Source: CBDCGJ01 sp965238305 (GTDB lineage Bacteria; Pseudomonadota; Alphaproteobacteria; GCA-2731375). From it: a stretch of 64,000 nt of DNA. Location: positions 1,984,001-2,048,000 of the forward strand of contig CBDEHK010000001.1 in assembly GCA_965238305.1 (NCBI GenBank), written 5' to 3'. The position numbers were made by a program, and so were the translations under genes. This document shows positions 1 through 8,778 of the stretch, piece by piece. Positions within the stretch are counted from its first letter, which is position 1. The number at the start of each line of letters is the position of its first letter. A model generated the notes under the pieces. That model was given only the letters and a program-made list of their open reading frames with translations, was not told the origin of the DNA and did no database searches.

Positions 1-861
1 CGCAAGACGCCAAAAATAAAGGCTGCCCAAAGCGTCGATGGCGGCCTTGATGTGATCTTCCTCACCGGTTGACATGCCGCCCGAAGTGATAAGCAGGTCG
101 TGATTGTGTGCCGCCGCCTCGATGCCGTCGCGAACCGCATCCAGGCGATCCGGCAATATACCGATATCGCTGACCACGCAGCCGAGCTTCTGCAGCAGGC
201 CTTTCAAAATGAAACGATTGCTGTCATACACGCCGCCACGGCGAAGATCCTGACCTGGCTCTATTAGTTCGTCGCCAGATGAAAATAGGGCAACCCGCAA
301 GCGGCGAAACACGTTCAGTTTCGCATGCCCGGTCGAAGCCGCGATCCCGATATCTTGTGGCCGCAGACGTTTTCCCTTCGGCAAAACAATATCGTCGACT
401 TTTGTATCTTCGCCGCGTTTACGACGATTGGCGCCTCTCTTCAGTCCGGGGGGAATGACAACTTGGTTGCCGTCGACAACCACGTCTTCCTGCATGACCA
501 CCGTGTTTGTTGTCGCTGGCATCGGCGCGCCGGTAAAAATTCGTGCCGCGCCGCCGATTTCGAACGTGTGATCTGCAGGATGCCCGGCTGCGGCGCGGCC
601 GATTATAGGTAACCTAGTTTCCTGATCGGGATGCAAGTTCCGATGGTCGAAGGCGTATCCGTCGACGGCGCTATTGTCGTCGCTTGGTACATCAATTTCC
701 GCTATCAATACCTCGGCCAAAATACGCCCGACGGCGTCGGCAAGGGCGACTTCTTCGATATCAGTGATCGGCTGCAGACGTCCGGACAGCATTGCGAGCG
801 CTTCAGCCATCGGTATCAGATGGTCGTCGAAGGCGAAACAATCGTCCTGTAGCTGCGTCAT
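1..861 (-). CDS. moeA: Molybdopterin molybdenumtransferase MoeA, cut by the left window edge
   Basis: MoeA inserts molybdate into adenylylated molybdopterin, the last common step of Mo-cofactor synthesis in the cytoplasm. About 287 N-terminal codons are present of the usual ~400; the C-terminal domain lies outside the window. Translating the minus strand from the ATG at 861 gives family landmarks: SAVDGYA near residue 47, a GAN-RRKRGED stretch (family consensus G-N-V-R-x2-GED), SSGDELIEPG, YDSN, and TSGGMSTGEEDH near the visible end. The ATG overlaps the mobB stop as ATGA, so the two genes are translationally coupled. That overlap decides the start. Presence of MsrP at 27 kb gives one local user of the cofactor. 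Identification is secure from the motifs. Confidence 0.93.
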   Translation of the reverse strand, partial: MTQLQDDCFAFDDHLIPMAEALAMLSGRLQPITDIEEVALADAVGRILAEVLIAEIDVPSDDNSAVDGYAFDHRNLHPDQETRLPIIGRAAAGHPADHTFEIGGAARIFTGAPMPATTNTVVMQEDVVVDGNQVVIPPGLKRGANRRKRGEDTKVDDIVLPKGKRLRPQDIGIAASTGHAKLNVFRRLRVALFSSGDELIEPGQDLRRGGVYDSNRFILKGLLQKLGCVVSDIGILPDRLDAVRDGIEAAAHNHDLLITSGGMSTGEEDHIKAAIDALGSLYFWRLA

Positions 862-1367
862 GCTGCTCGATCCGCAAGTTGACAATGTTTTAGAATAAAA
901 TCGGCAATGGACCCGGTATCGTTGAGTTCCAATCGTGTGACCGGTAAGTCCGGCAGCTCGCTATCTGCCGCGACCCCAATAATATGCTGGTCATTTGTTT
1001 GCAGCAGTGGCTTGCCGAGCGCCGCACGATAGACTTCCAATTTGTCGTGTGGTTCATTTTTGAAGCCTTCGACGAGTACCAGGTCTACGGGCGAAAGGCG
1101 GGCGATCAATTCGGTTAGGCCCGCTTCCCCGTCACTATGATTTTCATGCATCAAGGCCCAGCGATTGGCGGACGAGATGAGCACTTCCGTGGCACCAGCT
1201 TCCCGATGTCGCCAGGAATCCTTGCCGGGTTGGTCGACGTCGAAACGATGATGGGCGTGTTTGATCGTGGAAACTTTGATGCCGCGCTTATTGAATTCCG
1301 GTAACAGGCGGATCAACAATGAAGTTTTCCCGCTACCGCTCCATCCCGCGAGGCCGAAGACTTTCAT
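858..1367 (-). CDS. mobB: Molybdopterin-guanine dinucleotide biosynthesis protein MobB
   Basis: MobB is a small GTP-binding adaptor that assists MobA in adding GMP to molybdopterin. The 169-residue length matches the family. A P-loop GWSGSGKT lies at residues 8-15, followed by the STIKHAHH segment and DLVLVEGFKNEPHDKLEVYR, both characteristic of MobB. The stop codon TGA overlaps the moeA start (ATGA), and the gene start overlaps the end of pgsA by 4 bases, so pgsA-mobB-moeA are tightly packed on one strand. No mobA is seen in the window. Confidence 0.93.
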   Translation of the reverse strand: MKVFGLAGWSGSGKTSLLIRLLPEFNKRGIKVSTIKHAHHRFDVDQPGKDSWRHREAGATEVLISSANRWALMHENHSDGEAGLTELIARLSPVDLVLVEGFKNEPHDKLEVYRAALGKPLLQTNDQHIIGVAADSELPDLPVTRLELNDTGSIADFILKHCQLADRAA

Positions 1368-1966
1368 GAGATTTTATCCCGTCGGCGATCCGGTTGATCG
1401 TCCGAACGGCGATCTACTGTCATATGAGTGAGGCCAAGACGCAGATAATCATAGCCGGTATAAATTGTCAGGGCGGCGGCTATCCATAACCCGCCAATAC
1501 CGATTTCCCGGGCCGGGATGTTCCAAAATGCCGCATTGCCGACAATGATGAAGCCAAGGGCAAGCATTTGTACCATGGTCTTCCATTTTGCCAGCTTGCT
1601 AACCGGCATGCCAATCCTGAGCTCCGCCAGATATTCCCGTAGTGCCGAAACCATGATTTCCCGGCACATGATCACGACCGCCGGTAAGATTGTCCAATCT
1701 GCGATGCTGTCGACATAGACCAACATTAAAATCGTTGCTGCGACCAACAGTTTATCTGCGACCGGGTCAAGAAAGCGGCCGAGGCCGGAAACTTCATTGA
1801 GGCTTCGCGCCAAATAACCATCAAAATAATCGGTGATGGCGGCAAATGTGAAAAAACCAAAGACCACCCAATTTGACAACGGACTATCCAAATAAAATGC
1901 CCCAATCATTGCCGGAATGACAATAATCCGCGACATCGTCAGCATATTTGGCACATGCTTGATCAT
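1364..1966 (-). CDS. pgsA: CDP-diacylglycerol--glycerol-3-phosphate 3-phosphatidyltransferase
   Basis: This inner-membrane enzyme makes phosphatidylglycerol phosphate from CDP-diacylglycerol and glycerol 3-phosphate, committing to anionic phospholipids. The CDP-alcohol phosphotransferase motif D-x2-DG-x2-AR-x8-G-x3-D-x3-D is complete: D46, D49, G50, A53, R54, G63, D67, D71. Several hydrophobic helices surround it and the length (200 residues) is usual. It sits 78 bases downstream of uvrC on the same strand, a neighbourhood typical of alphaproteobacteria, and its end overlaps mobB by 4 bases. Confidence 0.95.
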   Translation of the reverse strand: MIKHVPNMLTMSRIIVIPAMIGAFYLDSPLSNWVVFGFFTFAAITDYFDGYLARSLNEVSGLGRFLDPVADKLLVAATILMLVYVDSIADWTILPAVVIMCREIMVSALREYLAELRIGMPVSKLAKWKTMVQMLALGFIIVGNAAFWNIPAREIGIGGLWIAAALTIYTGYDYLRLGLTHMTVDRRSDDQPDRRRDKIS

Positions 1967-2044
1967 CTAATTTCCTGTGATCGAACCGCCTGGACATTAA
2001 AAAACAACTTACTCGCCCTTCGCTACAACGGGTGCTGACCTGCG

Positions 2045-3991
2045 TCAATCATCCGGATGAAAGAAATCGTATATTCGCTGACCAAACGTCTTGGAAATAC
2101 CATCTAAAGCAACAAAATCAGCAAGGGCCGCGCGCTCAATTTCTCGCACCGAACCAAAATGATTCAAAAGCGCGCGTTTGCGCCGGGGACCGACGCCAGG
2201 GATTTCGTCCAATACCGATGCGGCGATCCCCTTAGCCCGGCGATTTCGATGGGTGCCGATGGCGAAGCGGTGCGCTTCATCTCGTAAACGTTGAATAAAA
2301 TACAGAACAGGTGAGCGTTGTGGCAACATGATAGGTGCCCGGTCTTTTAAATAGATATGTTCATGTCCGGCATTCCGCTCCGGCCCTTTGGCGACCGAAG
2401 CAAGTGCAACATTGGTGATGCCGAGTTCGGTCATCACGTCCTGGGCAGCGGACAATTGCCCTTTGCCGCCATCCAGCAAGACCAAGTCCGGCCATTCGCC
2501 GGCGACACGTATATTGTCGTCGCCACTGTCTGCTTCCTGATTTTCGGCTTTCAACAGACGGGAAAAACGCCGATGCAATACTTCGCGCATCATCCCATAA
2601 TCGTCGCCCGGGGTCAGTTTGCTGTCTTTGATGTTAAATTTTCGATAGGCGTTTTTGACAAATCCTTCCGGACCTGAGACGACCATGGCCCCAATGGCGT
2701 TAGTGCCTTGAATATGACTATTGTCGTAAATTTCGATGCGTTCCGGGGTAGCGTCAAGGCCGATAGTTTCGGCTAACCCTACCAGCAAACGACGCTGGGT
2801 CGTGCTTTCGGCCAAGCGGCGACCCAGAGCTTCGCGTGCGTTCAGCACCGATTGCTCAACCAACTCCCGACGGGTGCCGCGTTGCGGGCGATGGATGCGA
2901 ACTTTGCGATTGGCTTTGATTGCTAAGGCATCGGCGACTAGGCCGGCATCCGGGATGTCTTGATTCAACAAAATTTCCCGCGGTGGGGGTTTGTCGTCAT
3001 AAAACTGACCCAGGAAGGCGGCCAGCACATCGCCGGCATTTTCGTCTTTGCCATGGCTTGGAAAATAGCTGCGATTGCCCCAATTTTGTCCGGCGCGAAA
3101 GAAAAACACTTGGATGCAACTTTGTCCGGCGTCTTGCGCAATGGCGATCACATCCGCTTCTTCGACCCGAGCGACATTAATCCCCTGATGAGACTGTATA
3201 TGGGCCAGCGCCCTCAGCCGATCCCGGTAAAGGGCGGCAGTTTCGAATTCCATAGCCGCGCTCGCCGCGGCCATTTTACTTGAAAGTTCGGTTTGAACTT
3301 TGTGACTACGGCCAGACAAAAACTGCTGAATTTCTTCGACCAGTTCGCCATAATCTTCAGGACTGATTCGGCCAACACAGGGAGCGGTACAGCGGCGGAT
3401 TTGATATTGCAGGCAGGGCCGGCTGCGGCTGGCAAAAACGCTATCACTGCAAGGACGGATCGGAAAGGCTTTCTGCAGCGTATTAAGAGTGCGATTGACT
3501 GCGCCAGCGGAGGCAAATGGTCCGAAATAGTGCCCTTTTCGGTTTCTGGCGCCACGATGCTTGGTAATCTGTGGCCACTCATGGTCCCCGGTGATCAAAA
3601 CAAACGGAAAAGATTTGTCGTCCCTGAGCAGGATATTGTAGCGTGGCCTGAGGCGCTTGATCATATTGCTTTCCAGCAAAAGCGCTTCGACTTCCGTGTG
3701 CGTTGTAATCACTTCCATGGCGCTGGTCAGCGCGATCATTTTCATAATTCGAAGGGTTAGACCGGACGCATTGACATAGTTTTGCACTCGATTACGCAAG
3801 TTCTTGGCCTTGCCGACATAGAGGACATCGCCTTTTTGGTCGATCATTCGGTAAACGCCGGCGCTTTGCGGCATTGATTTTAGGGCATCACGAATAGCAT
3901 CGCGTCCGGCTTCATATCCGGTGGCGCTGTCTGGCGCGGCATCGCCCGGCAAATTTGTCGGCGCATGATCTGGTCGTCTTGCTTTGGACAT
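2045..3991 (-). CDS. uvrC: Excinuclease ABC subunit C
   Basis: UvrC makes both incisions around a bulky DNA lesion after UvrA/UvrB loading. At 648 residues it is normal length. The N-terminal GIY-YIG nuclease is visible as SAGVYRMI near residue 43 and LYVGKAKNLRNRV near 57-69. A UVR (UvrB-binding) segment lies near residues 225-260, the RNase H-like second nuclease contains EIYDNSHIQGT and LLDGGKGQL, and the C terminus holds paired helix-hairpin-helix motifs (IPGVGPRRKRALL). It ends with TGA, showing that TGA is an ordinary stop in this genome. uvrB lies less than 3 kb away on the same strand, interrupted by two unrelated genes. Confidence 0.97.
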   Translation of the reverse strand: MSKARRPDHAPTNLPGDAAPDSATGYEAGRDAIRDALKSMPQSAGVYRMIDQKGDVLYVGKAKNLRNRVQNYVNASGLTLRIMKMIALTSAMEVITTHTEVEALLLESNMIKRLRPRYNILLRDDKSFPFVLITGDHEWPQITKHRGARNRKGHYFGPFASAGAVNRTLNTLQKAFPIRPCSDSVFASRSRPCLQYQIRRCTAPCVGRISPEDYGELVEEIQQFLSGRSHKVQTELSSKMAAASAAMEFETAALYRDRLRALAHIQSHQGINVARVEEADVIAIAQDAGQSCIQVFFFRAGQNWGNRSYFPSHGKDENAGDVLAAFLGQFYDDKPPPREILLNQDIPDAGLVADALAIKANRKVRIHRPQRGTRRELVEQSVLNAREALGRRLAESTTQRRLLVGLAETIGLDATPERIEIYDNSHIQGTNAIGAMVVSGPEGFVKNAYRKFNIKDSKLTPGDDYGMMREVLHRRFSRLLKAENQEADSGDDNIRVAGEWPDLVLLDGGKGQLSAAQDVMTELGITNVALASVAKGPERNAGHEHIYLKDRAPIMLPQRSPVLYFIQRLRDEAHRFAIGTHRNRRAKGIAASVLDEIPGVGPRRKRALLNHFGSVREIERAALADFVALDGISKTFGQRIYDFFHPDD

Positions 3992-4453
3992 AGCCCAAAT
4001 CTCGGTTGTTTTACGCTCAATTTCAAGTCATCTAATCTGGAAAAGCCAACGGATTCAGAGGCTTTGGTACGATATCCCCGTTGCCTGTGGATAACTTTGT
4101 GGGGTAATTATCCCTCGTGAGCTGTGATGCCCGGATTCTCTAGCCATACTAGGCATTGCTTAAATTTTGGGCAAAAATCTAAGCTGTTGTTATTAAACAG
4201 TTAAATGAAACGATCCAAGGCTGTTGCGGACAAACCGGTTTATTATAGCGATTCCAGTGTAGCTGTTTAGTTGGTCGAATCGCCCTGTGTATATTAGTCG
4301 GCAGAATTAACCCTTGTTGGCCTTTATTGGTCTAGAAAAACAGCGGAACCGGTAAATCGAAGTGAAGCAAAAAGATAGAATATAGGCAATTATTAACAAA
4401 ATATTACGAAAACGTGAAGTAATAGCGTCGCGAATAACTGGTCAACGGAAAAG
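3992..4453 (-). other. 462-base intergenic region upstream of uvrC
   Basis: No gene can be supported here. The only open frames are short and lack family resemblance (for example a 21-codon frame from 4205). The stretch is AT-richer than its flanks and presumably holds the uvrC promoter. One perfect DnaA-box word (TGTGGATAA, 4086-4094) is present but isolated. No tRNA, hairpin terminator or repeat stood out. Confidence 0.5.
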
Positions 4454-5215
4454 CTATTCTGCGATCCGCCCGATGCGAGGATACATTAGGTGTTGTCCGC
4501 CGTCCAAAGCAATCATTTGACCTGTCATTGACTTCGCTGAAATCAAGTAGAGAACACCTTCGCAAAGGTCTTCGAAGGTGGCCCCGGCTCCAAGCGGCAT
4601 GGCGCGCCAACGTTCGTCGAAGTCTGCAGCGCTCATCTCGTCATTTTTGACCACGGGACCGGGCCCGATTGCATTGACACGGATGCGTGGGGCTAATGCC
4701 TGCGCCATCGTTTGGGTCAAGGTCCAAAGCCCGGTTTTGGCGATGGTATAAGACAGATAATAGGGCGTGAGTTGCCAAACTTTCTGATCGATCATATTGA
4801 TAATCGAGCCGCTTAGATCAGGGGCGAGTTCGTCGGCGAATGATTTCATCAGCAACATCGGCGCGCGTAGATTGATATCCAGGTTCCGATGCCAACTTTC
4901 CGGCGTCAAATCTTCAACTACATCGCGCTCGAATATGCTGGCATTGTTGATCAATATCTGGATATTCCCCAACTCGACCTTTGCCTTCGGGATCAAGTCA
5001 AGGCAAGCGTCCGCTTCCGCCAGGTCGGCTTTTAACGCCACTGCGCGGCGGCCAAGTTTGCGGATAGCCGCTACTGTTTCTTCTGCCCCTTCGTGGGATG
5101 TGTTGTAATGCACCGCGATGTCGTAACCAGCCGCCGCCAAGTCCATGGCTATGGCTTGACCAATTCGTTTTCCAGCGCCGGTGATCAGGGCGACGCCCAT
5201 ACTTTCCCTAGCCAT
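4454..5215 (-). CDS. Pteridine-reductase/FolM-like short-chain dehydrogenase
   Basis: A 253-residue NAD(P)-dependent SDR. The cofactor loop is TGAGKRIG (12-19), matching the TG-x3-R-x-G variant of pteridine reductases instead of the usual TG-x3-G-x-G. NNAS is at 90-93. The active-site series is D143, Y156, K160: an Asp takes the place of the classical Ser, as in trypanosomatid PTR1 and E. coli FolM (dihydromonapterin/dihydrofolate reductase). I therefore infer a reduced-pterin role, possibly tetrahydromonapterin or folate salvage. Neighbours do not confirm this. An SDR beside uvrC is a recurring alphaproteobacterial arrangement. It could also be a generic SDR; fold certain, substrate inferred. 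Confidence 0.85.
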   Translation of the reverse strand: MARESMGVALITGAGKRIGQAIAMDLAAAGYDIAVHYNTSHEGAEETVAAIRKLGRRAVALKADLAEADACLDLIPKAKVELGNIQILINNASIFERDVVEDLTPESWHRNLDINLRAPMLLMKSFADELAPDLSGSIINMIDQKVWQLTPYYLSYTIAKTGLWTLTQTMAQALAPRIRVNAIGPGPVVKNDEMSAADFDERWRAMPLGAGATFEDLCEGVLYLISAKSMTGQMIALDGGQHLMYPRIGRIAE

Positions 5216-5231
5216 GAATTGTGGCCTTTCC

Positions 5232-6212
5232 CTAGAATGCGATTTTCAAATGTTCCGCCATCCCGCCATGGCCATTGAACAAGGTCAAGAGATAGGCCAG
5301 ATAGGCAAACAGGAAAACCACCCCGGTGATGCGTCCAATCGGCCGGCAGCGCAAGGCAAAGGGCGCGATCGCTACGGCCGCGGCCAACATGATCCAAAGG
5401 TCAAAGTGCAGGAACTGCGCTGGTACCGGCACCGGTTTCACCATCGCCGTAATACCCATGATGGCGAGAATATTGAAGAGATTGGAGCCAACCACATTGC
5501 CTATCGCCACTTCGCCATGTCGGCGGATCGCTGCAATCATTGAGGTTGCCAATTCTGGCAGGGACGTACCGATGGCGACCAGAGTTAAGCCGATCACTTC
5601 ATCGGAAATCTTATAACCCCGGGCGATCGTGACGGCGCCATCGACCAGCAATTCTGAGCCAGCAATAAGGCCGGCAAAACCGCCGACTATGTACATCGCT
5701 GCGACCCGCCAATCCTGTGTCGCGGGACCAATTTCATCTAGATCCAGATCGACATTGCCATTGCGGCTTTTCTTCCGGGCATCGCGATAAGACCAGATCA
5801 AGTATCCGGCCAACATCACCACCATGATCAAGCCTTGCCAAAGACGAATTTCACCGGTCCAGCAAAGAATGATGAAGGCGGCGGAGACCCCGATCATGAA
5901 CATGGCGTCGCGGCGAACGCCGACTTCGGCGCAGGCGATAGGGAATATCAAAGCCGGTAGTCCAAGGACCAACAGAACATTAGCAATATTGCTGCCGACA
6001 ATATTGCCAATCGCCAGTTTTGGCACGCCCGCGAGTACGGCATTCAGACTGACCACCAATTCCGGTGCCGAAGTGCCAAAGGCGACGACAGTCAAGCCAA
6101 TCACCAGCGGCGGAATAGACAGGCTTTCTGCCAAAGATACGGCGCCGCGTACCAAAACGTCGCCGCCAATCAGCAGCAAGGTCAGGCCGACGGCGCCCAT
6201 CAAATACGTCAT
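5232..6212 (-). CDS. Calcium/sodium antiporter, CaxA/YrbG type
   Basis: A 326-residue inner-membrane cation exchanger of the CaCA superfamily. The two inverted alpha repeats are clear: GTSAPELVVS near residue 47 and GTSLPELATS near 220, each followed by a GNIVGSN or GNVVGSN helix that supplies ion ligands. About ten hydrophobic segments are split by a charged cytosolic loop near residues 145-165 (DARKKSRNGN). YrbG homologues exchange Na+ or H+ for Ca2+; the ion used here cannot be read from sequence. It lies 17 bases upstream of the SDR gene on the same strand. Confidence 0.92.
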   Translation of the reverse strand: MTYLMGAVGLTLLLIGGDVLVRGAVSLAESLSIPPLVIGLTVVAFGTSAPELVVSLNAVLAGVPKLAIGNIVGSNIANVLLVLGLPALIFPIACAEVGVRRDAMFMIGVSAAFIILCWTGEIRLWQGLIMVVMLAGYLIWSYRDARKKSRNGNVDLDLDEIGPATQDWRVAAMYIVGGFAGLIAGSELLVDGAVTIARGYKISDEVIGLTLVAIGTSLPELATSMIAAIRRHGEVAIGNVVGSNLFNILAIMGITAMVKPVPVPAQFLHFDLWIMLAAAVAIAPFALRCRPIGRITGVVFLFAYLAYLLTLFNGHGGMAEHLKIAF

Positions 6213-6346
6213 ACGCTATTCATCCGCTTTTCAGCTGGCCCACTCGTGAACATCATATATGGTGTGCATCCCAAAATAATAGGGCCGCAGGCTAGGAAAA
6301 TGGCGCACTATTGGCAATAGCTTAGTCTTGCGCTTGATATTTAGGT

Positions 6347-8662
6347 TTATCGTCGCGACTTGAATTTCTGGGCGCGAGTGCCGGGGCGTCCGCTTTTGGA
6401 GCGGCCCCCGCCTTTGCGGACATCGTCCAGCATGTCGGGCGTAATGGCGTTGGTCGTTTCTTTCGCTTTATAGGGACCGGAAAAGCGTCGGCGCGGGCCC
6501 TTGGAGGGATTGCGTTGGATCGGGCTGCCTGGTTTGTCGATATGATCGATATCGCCGGTCATCTGATCTAGTTCCAGCTGTTCCAATCGACGAAGTTCGT
6601 CGCGCAGGCGAGCGGCTTCTTCAAATTCCAAATCGGCGGCTGCCGCCCGCATACGTTGTTCCAAATCGGATTTGTAACTTTCGAGATTATGGCCAATCAA
6701 GTTCTTACGTTCAGCGTCGCCGGTTTTCACCGTGACATGGTCGCCTTCATGGATCGATTCCAAAATGTCCCCGATGTTTTTTCGGATCGATTCGGGTGTG
6801 ATGTTGTTTTCTTTGTTGTATGCCCGTTGTTTGTCCCGCCGCCGCGAGGTTTCGTCAAGCGCCCGGGTTAGGCTTTTGGTCATCACGTCAGCATAGAGGA
6901 TAACCCGACCATCGACATTCCGTGCGGCCCGACCAATGGTCTGCACCAGCGAGGTGGTGGAACGTAAATACCCTTCCTTGTCCGCGTCCAGGATCGCCAC
7001 CAACATGCATTCGGGAATATCAAGACCTTCACGCAGCAAATTGATCCCGACCAGAACGTCGAAGACGCCCAGGCGCAGATCCCGGATGATCTCAATCCGC
7101 TCCAGCGTTTCGATGTCGGAATGCATATAGCGCATGCGCAAGCCGGCTTCGTGCAAATATTCCGTCAGATCTTCGGCCATCCGTTTGGTCAATGTGGTGA
7201 CCAATACCCGGCCGCCTTTTTTTGCCACATCCTTACATTCACCGATTAGGTCGTCGACCTGGGTTTCGACCGGACGGATTATGCAGGGCGGATCGATCAG
7301 GCCAGTCGGGCGAATAATTTGTTCCGAAAAGACGCCGCCGGTTTGCTCAAGCTCCCACGGACCGGGGGTGGCAGAGACATAGACTGTTTGCGGGCGGATC
7401 GCATTCCATTCTTCAAACTTCAAAGGCCGGTTGTCGACGCAGGACGGTAGGCGGAAACCGAATTCCGACAGGGTCCATTTGCGCCTAAAGTCGCCGCGAA
7501 ACATGCCGCCGATTTGCGGCACCGTGACGTGGCACTCATCAATAATCATCAGACTGTCTTCAGGTAGATATTCCAACAAGGTCGGTGGTGGGTGGCCCGG
7601 GGGCCGGCCGGTTAGATAACGGGAATAATTCTCAATGCCAGGGCACGAACCGGCGGCCTGCATTGTTTCCAGATCCAGCATGACACGCTGCTCCAGGCGC
7701 TCCGCCTCCAACAAAAAGCCGCGCTGGCGCAACTGTTCAAGTCGTTCCGCCAACTCTTGTTTGATCGATTTTCCGGCTTGCTGCAGGGTTGGTTTTGGCG
7801 TCACATAGTGGCTGTTGGCATAGACTTTTACTTGTTCGAAGCGATCCGCTTTGCCGCCGGTCAAAGGATCAAACTCAACAATCTCCTCCAGCTCATCGCC
7901 GAACAAGCTGAAGCGCCAAGCCCGATCGGACAGATGCGCCGGCCAAAGTTCAACGACATCACCACGCACTCTGAAGGTACCGCGATCGAAAAAATTGTCA
8001 TTGCGGCGATATTGCAAGCCGACAAACTTGTGCAACAGGCCGTTGCGGTCAATCTGCTCTCCCTGCTTCAAGGTCACAGTCATTTGCGCATATGTTTCGA
8101 CCGCCCCGATACCGTAGATGCAGGAAACCGAAGCGACGATAACCACATCGTCTCGCTCCAACAACGACCGGGTGGCGGAATGGCGCATGCGGTCGATTTG
8201 GGCGTTGATATTCGCCTCTTTCTCAATATAGGTATCGGTGCGCGGTACGTAGGCTTCCGGCTGATAATAGTCGTAATAAGAGACAAAATATTCCACCGCA
8301 TTGTCGGGGAAAAAATTTTTCATCTCGCCATAAAGCTGCGCCGCTAGGGTCTTGTTTTGCGCCAGGATAATGGTCGGTTTCTGCACATTCTGGATCACAT
8401 GAGCCATGGTGAAAGTCTTGCCGGAACCGGTGACACCCAACAGGACTTGATTTTTTTCCGCCGTATTGATGCCTTCCGTCAGCTCGGCAATCGCTCGCGG
8501 CTGATCGCCGGCAGGTTGATATTCCGATTGCAGGACAAATTGTTTTCCACCCTCGCCTTTTTCGGGTCGATCCGGACGCACCGGTGCCCACAACTTTTCT
8601 TCTGCCTTCACCAGCGCCTGATTATAGGCGACGTCGGTTTCTTTCATCGATGTATGTGCCAT
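6347..8662 (-). CDS. uvrB: Excinuclease ABC subunit B
   Basis: UvrB is the damage-verifying helicase-like subunit of nucleotide excision repair. The Walker A loop GVTGSGKT is at residues 76-83; the beta-hairpin segment YYDYYQPEAYVP, the DECH box (IIDECHVTVP) and helicase motif VI (QTIGRAARN) follow in order. A UVR motif near residue 670 binds UvrC. The 771-residue length exceeds the ~670 core because of an extended N terminus and a basic C-terminal tail (RRFSGPYKAKE, SRSGRPGTRAQKFKSRR-like), both common in alphaproteobacteria. A LexA-box-like site lies 22 bases before the start. Confidence 0.97.
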   Translation of the reverse strand: MAHTSMKETDVAYNQALVKAEEKLWAPVRPDRPEKGEGGKQFVLQSEYQPAGDQPRAIAELTEGINTAEKNQVLLGVTGSGKTFTMAHVIQNVQKPTIILAQNKTLAAQLYGEMKNFFPDNAVEYFVSYYDYYQPEAYVPRTDTYIEKEANINAQIDRMRHSATRSLLERDDVVIVASVSCIYGIGAVETYAQMTVTLKQGEQIDRNGLLHKFVGLQYRRNDNFFDRGTFRVRGDVVELWPAHLSDRAWRFSLFGDELEEIVEFDPLTGGKADRFEQVKVYANSHYVTPKPTLQQAGKSIKQELAERLEQLRQRGFLLEAERLEQRVMLDLETMQAAGSCPGIENYSRYLTGRPPGHPPPTLLEYLPEDSLMIIDECHVTVPQIGGMFRGDFRRKWTLSEFGFRLPSCVDNRPLKFEEWNAIRPQTVYVSATPGPWELEQTGGVFSEQIIRPTGLIDPPCIIRPVETQVDDLIGECKDVAKKGGRVLVTTLTKRMAEDLTEYLHEAGLRMRYMHSDIETLERIEIIRDLRLGVFDVLVGINLLREGLDIPECMLVAILDADKEGYLRSTTSLVQTIGRAARNVDGRVILYADVMTKSLTRALDETSRRRDKQRAYNKENNITPESIRKNIGDILESIHEGDHVTVKTGDAERKNLIGHNLESYKSDLEQRMRAAAADLEFEEAARLRDELRRLEQLELDQMTGDIDHIDKPGSPIQRNPSKGPRRRFSGPYKAKETTNAITPDMLDDVRKGGGRSKSGRPGTRAQKFKSRR

Positions 8663-8683
8663 GGACCCAACATATTAGATTTA

Positions 8684-8698
8684 GAACAAAACGGCAAC
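8684..8698 (-). promoter_or_regulatory. Candidate LexA (SOS) box upstream of uvrB
   Basis: On the minus strand the sequence reads GTTG-N7-GTTC. The alphaproteobacterial LexA box is the direct repeat GTTC-N7-GTTC, so this site has one mismatch. It lies 22 bases before the uvrB ATG, where a repressor would block transcription. Could be chance; the flanking promoter is not obvious. Confidence 0.4.
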
Positions 8699-8778
8699 AG
8701 CTTGCCTGATAGGAATTGGTAGCGAATAATGGTTTCACATTATTTGAAACGCCACTCACAAATAGGGAGACCGAAGCC

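Noticed and set aside
4086..4094. Perfect DnaA-box word in the uvrC upstream region
   Set aside because: Only one copy, no AT-rich unwinding stretch with further boxes, and no origin-linked genes such as dnaA, parAB or hemE nearby.
7757..8347. 196-codon plus-strand frame inside uvrB
   Set aside because: Antisense shadow of a highly conserved gene; no ribosome-binding site or recognisable motif.
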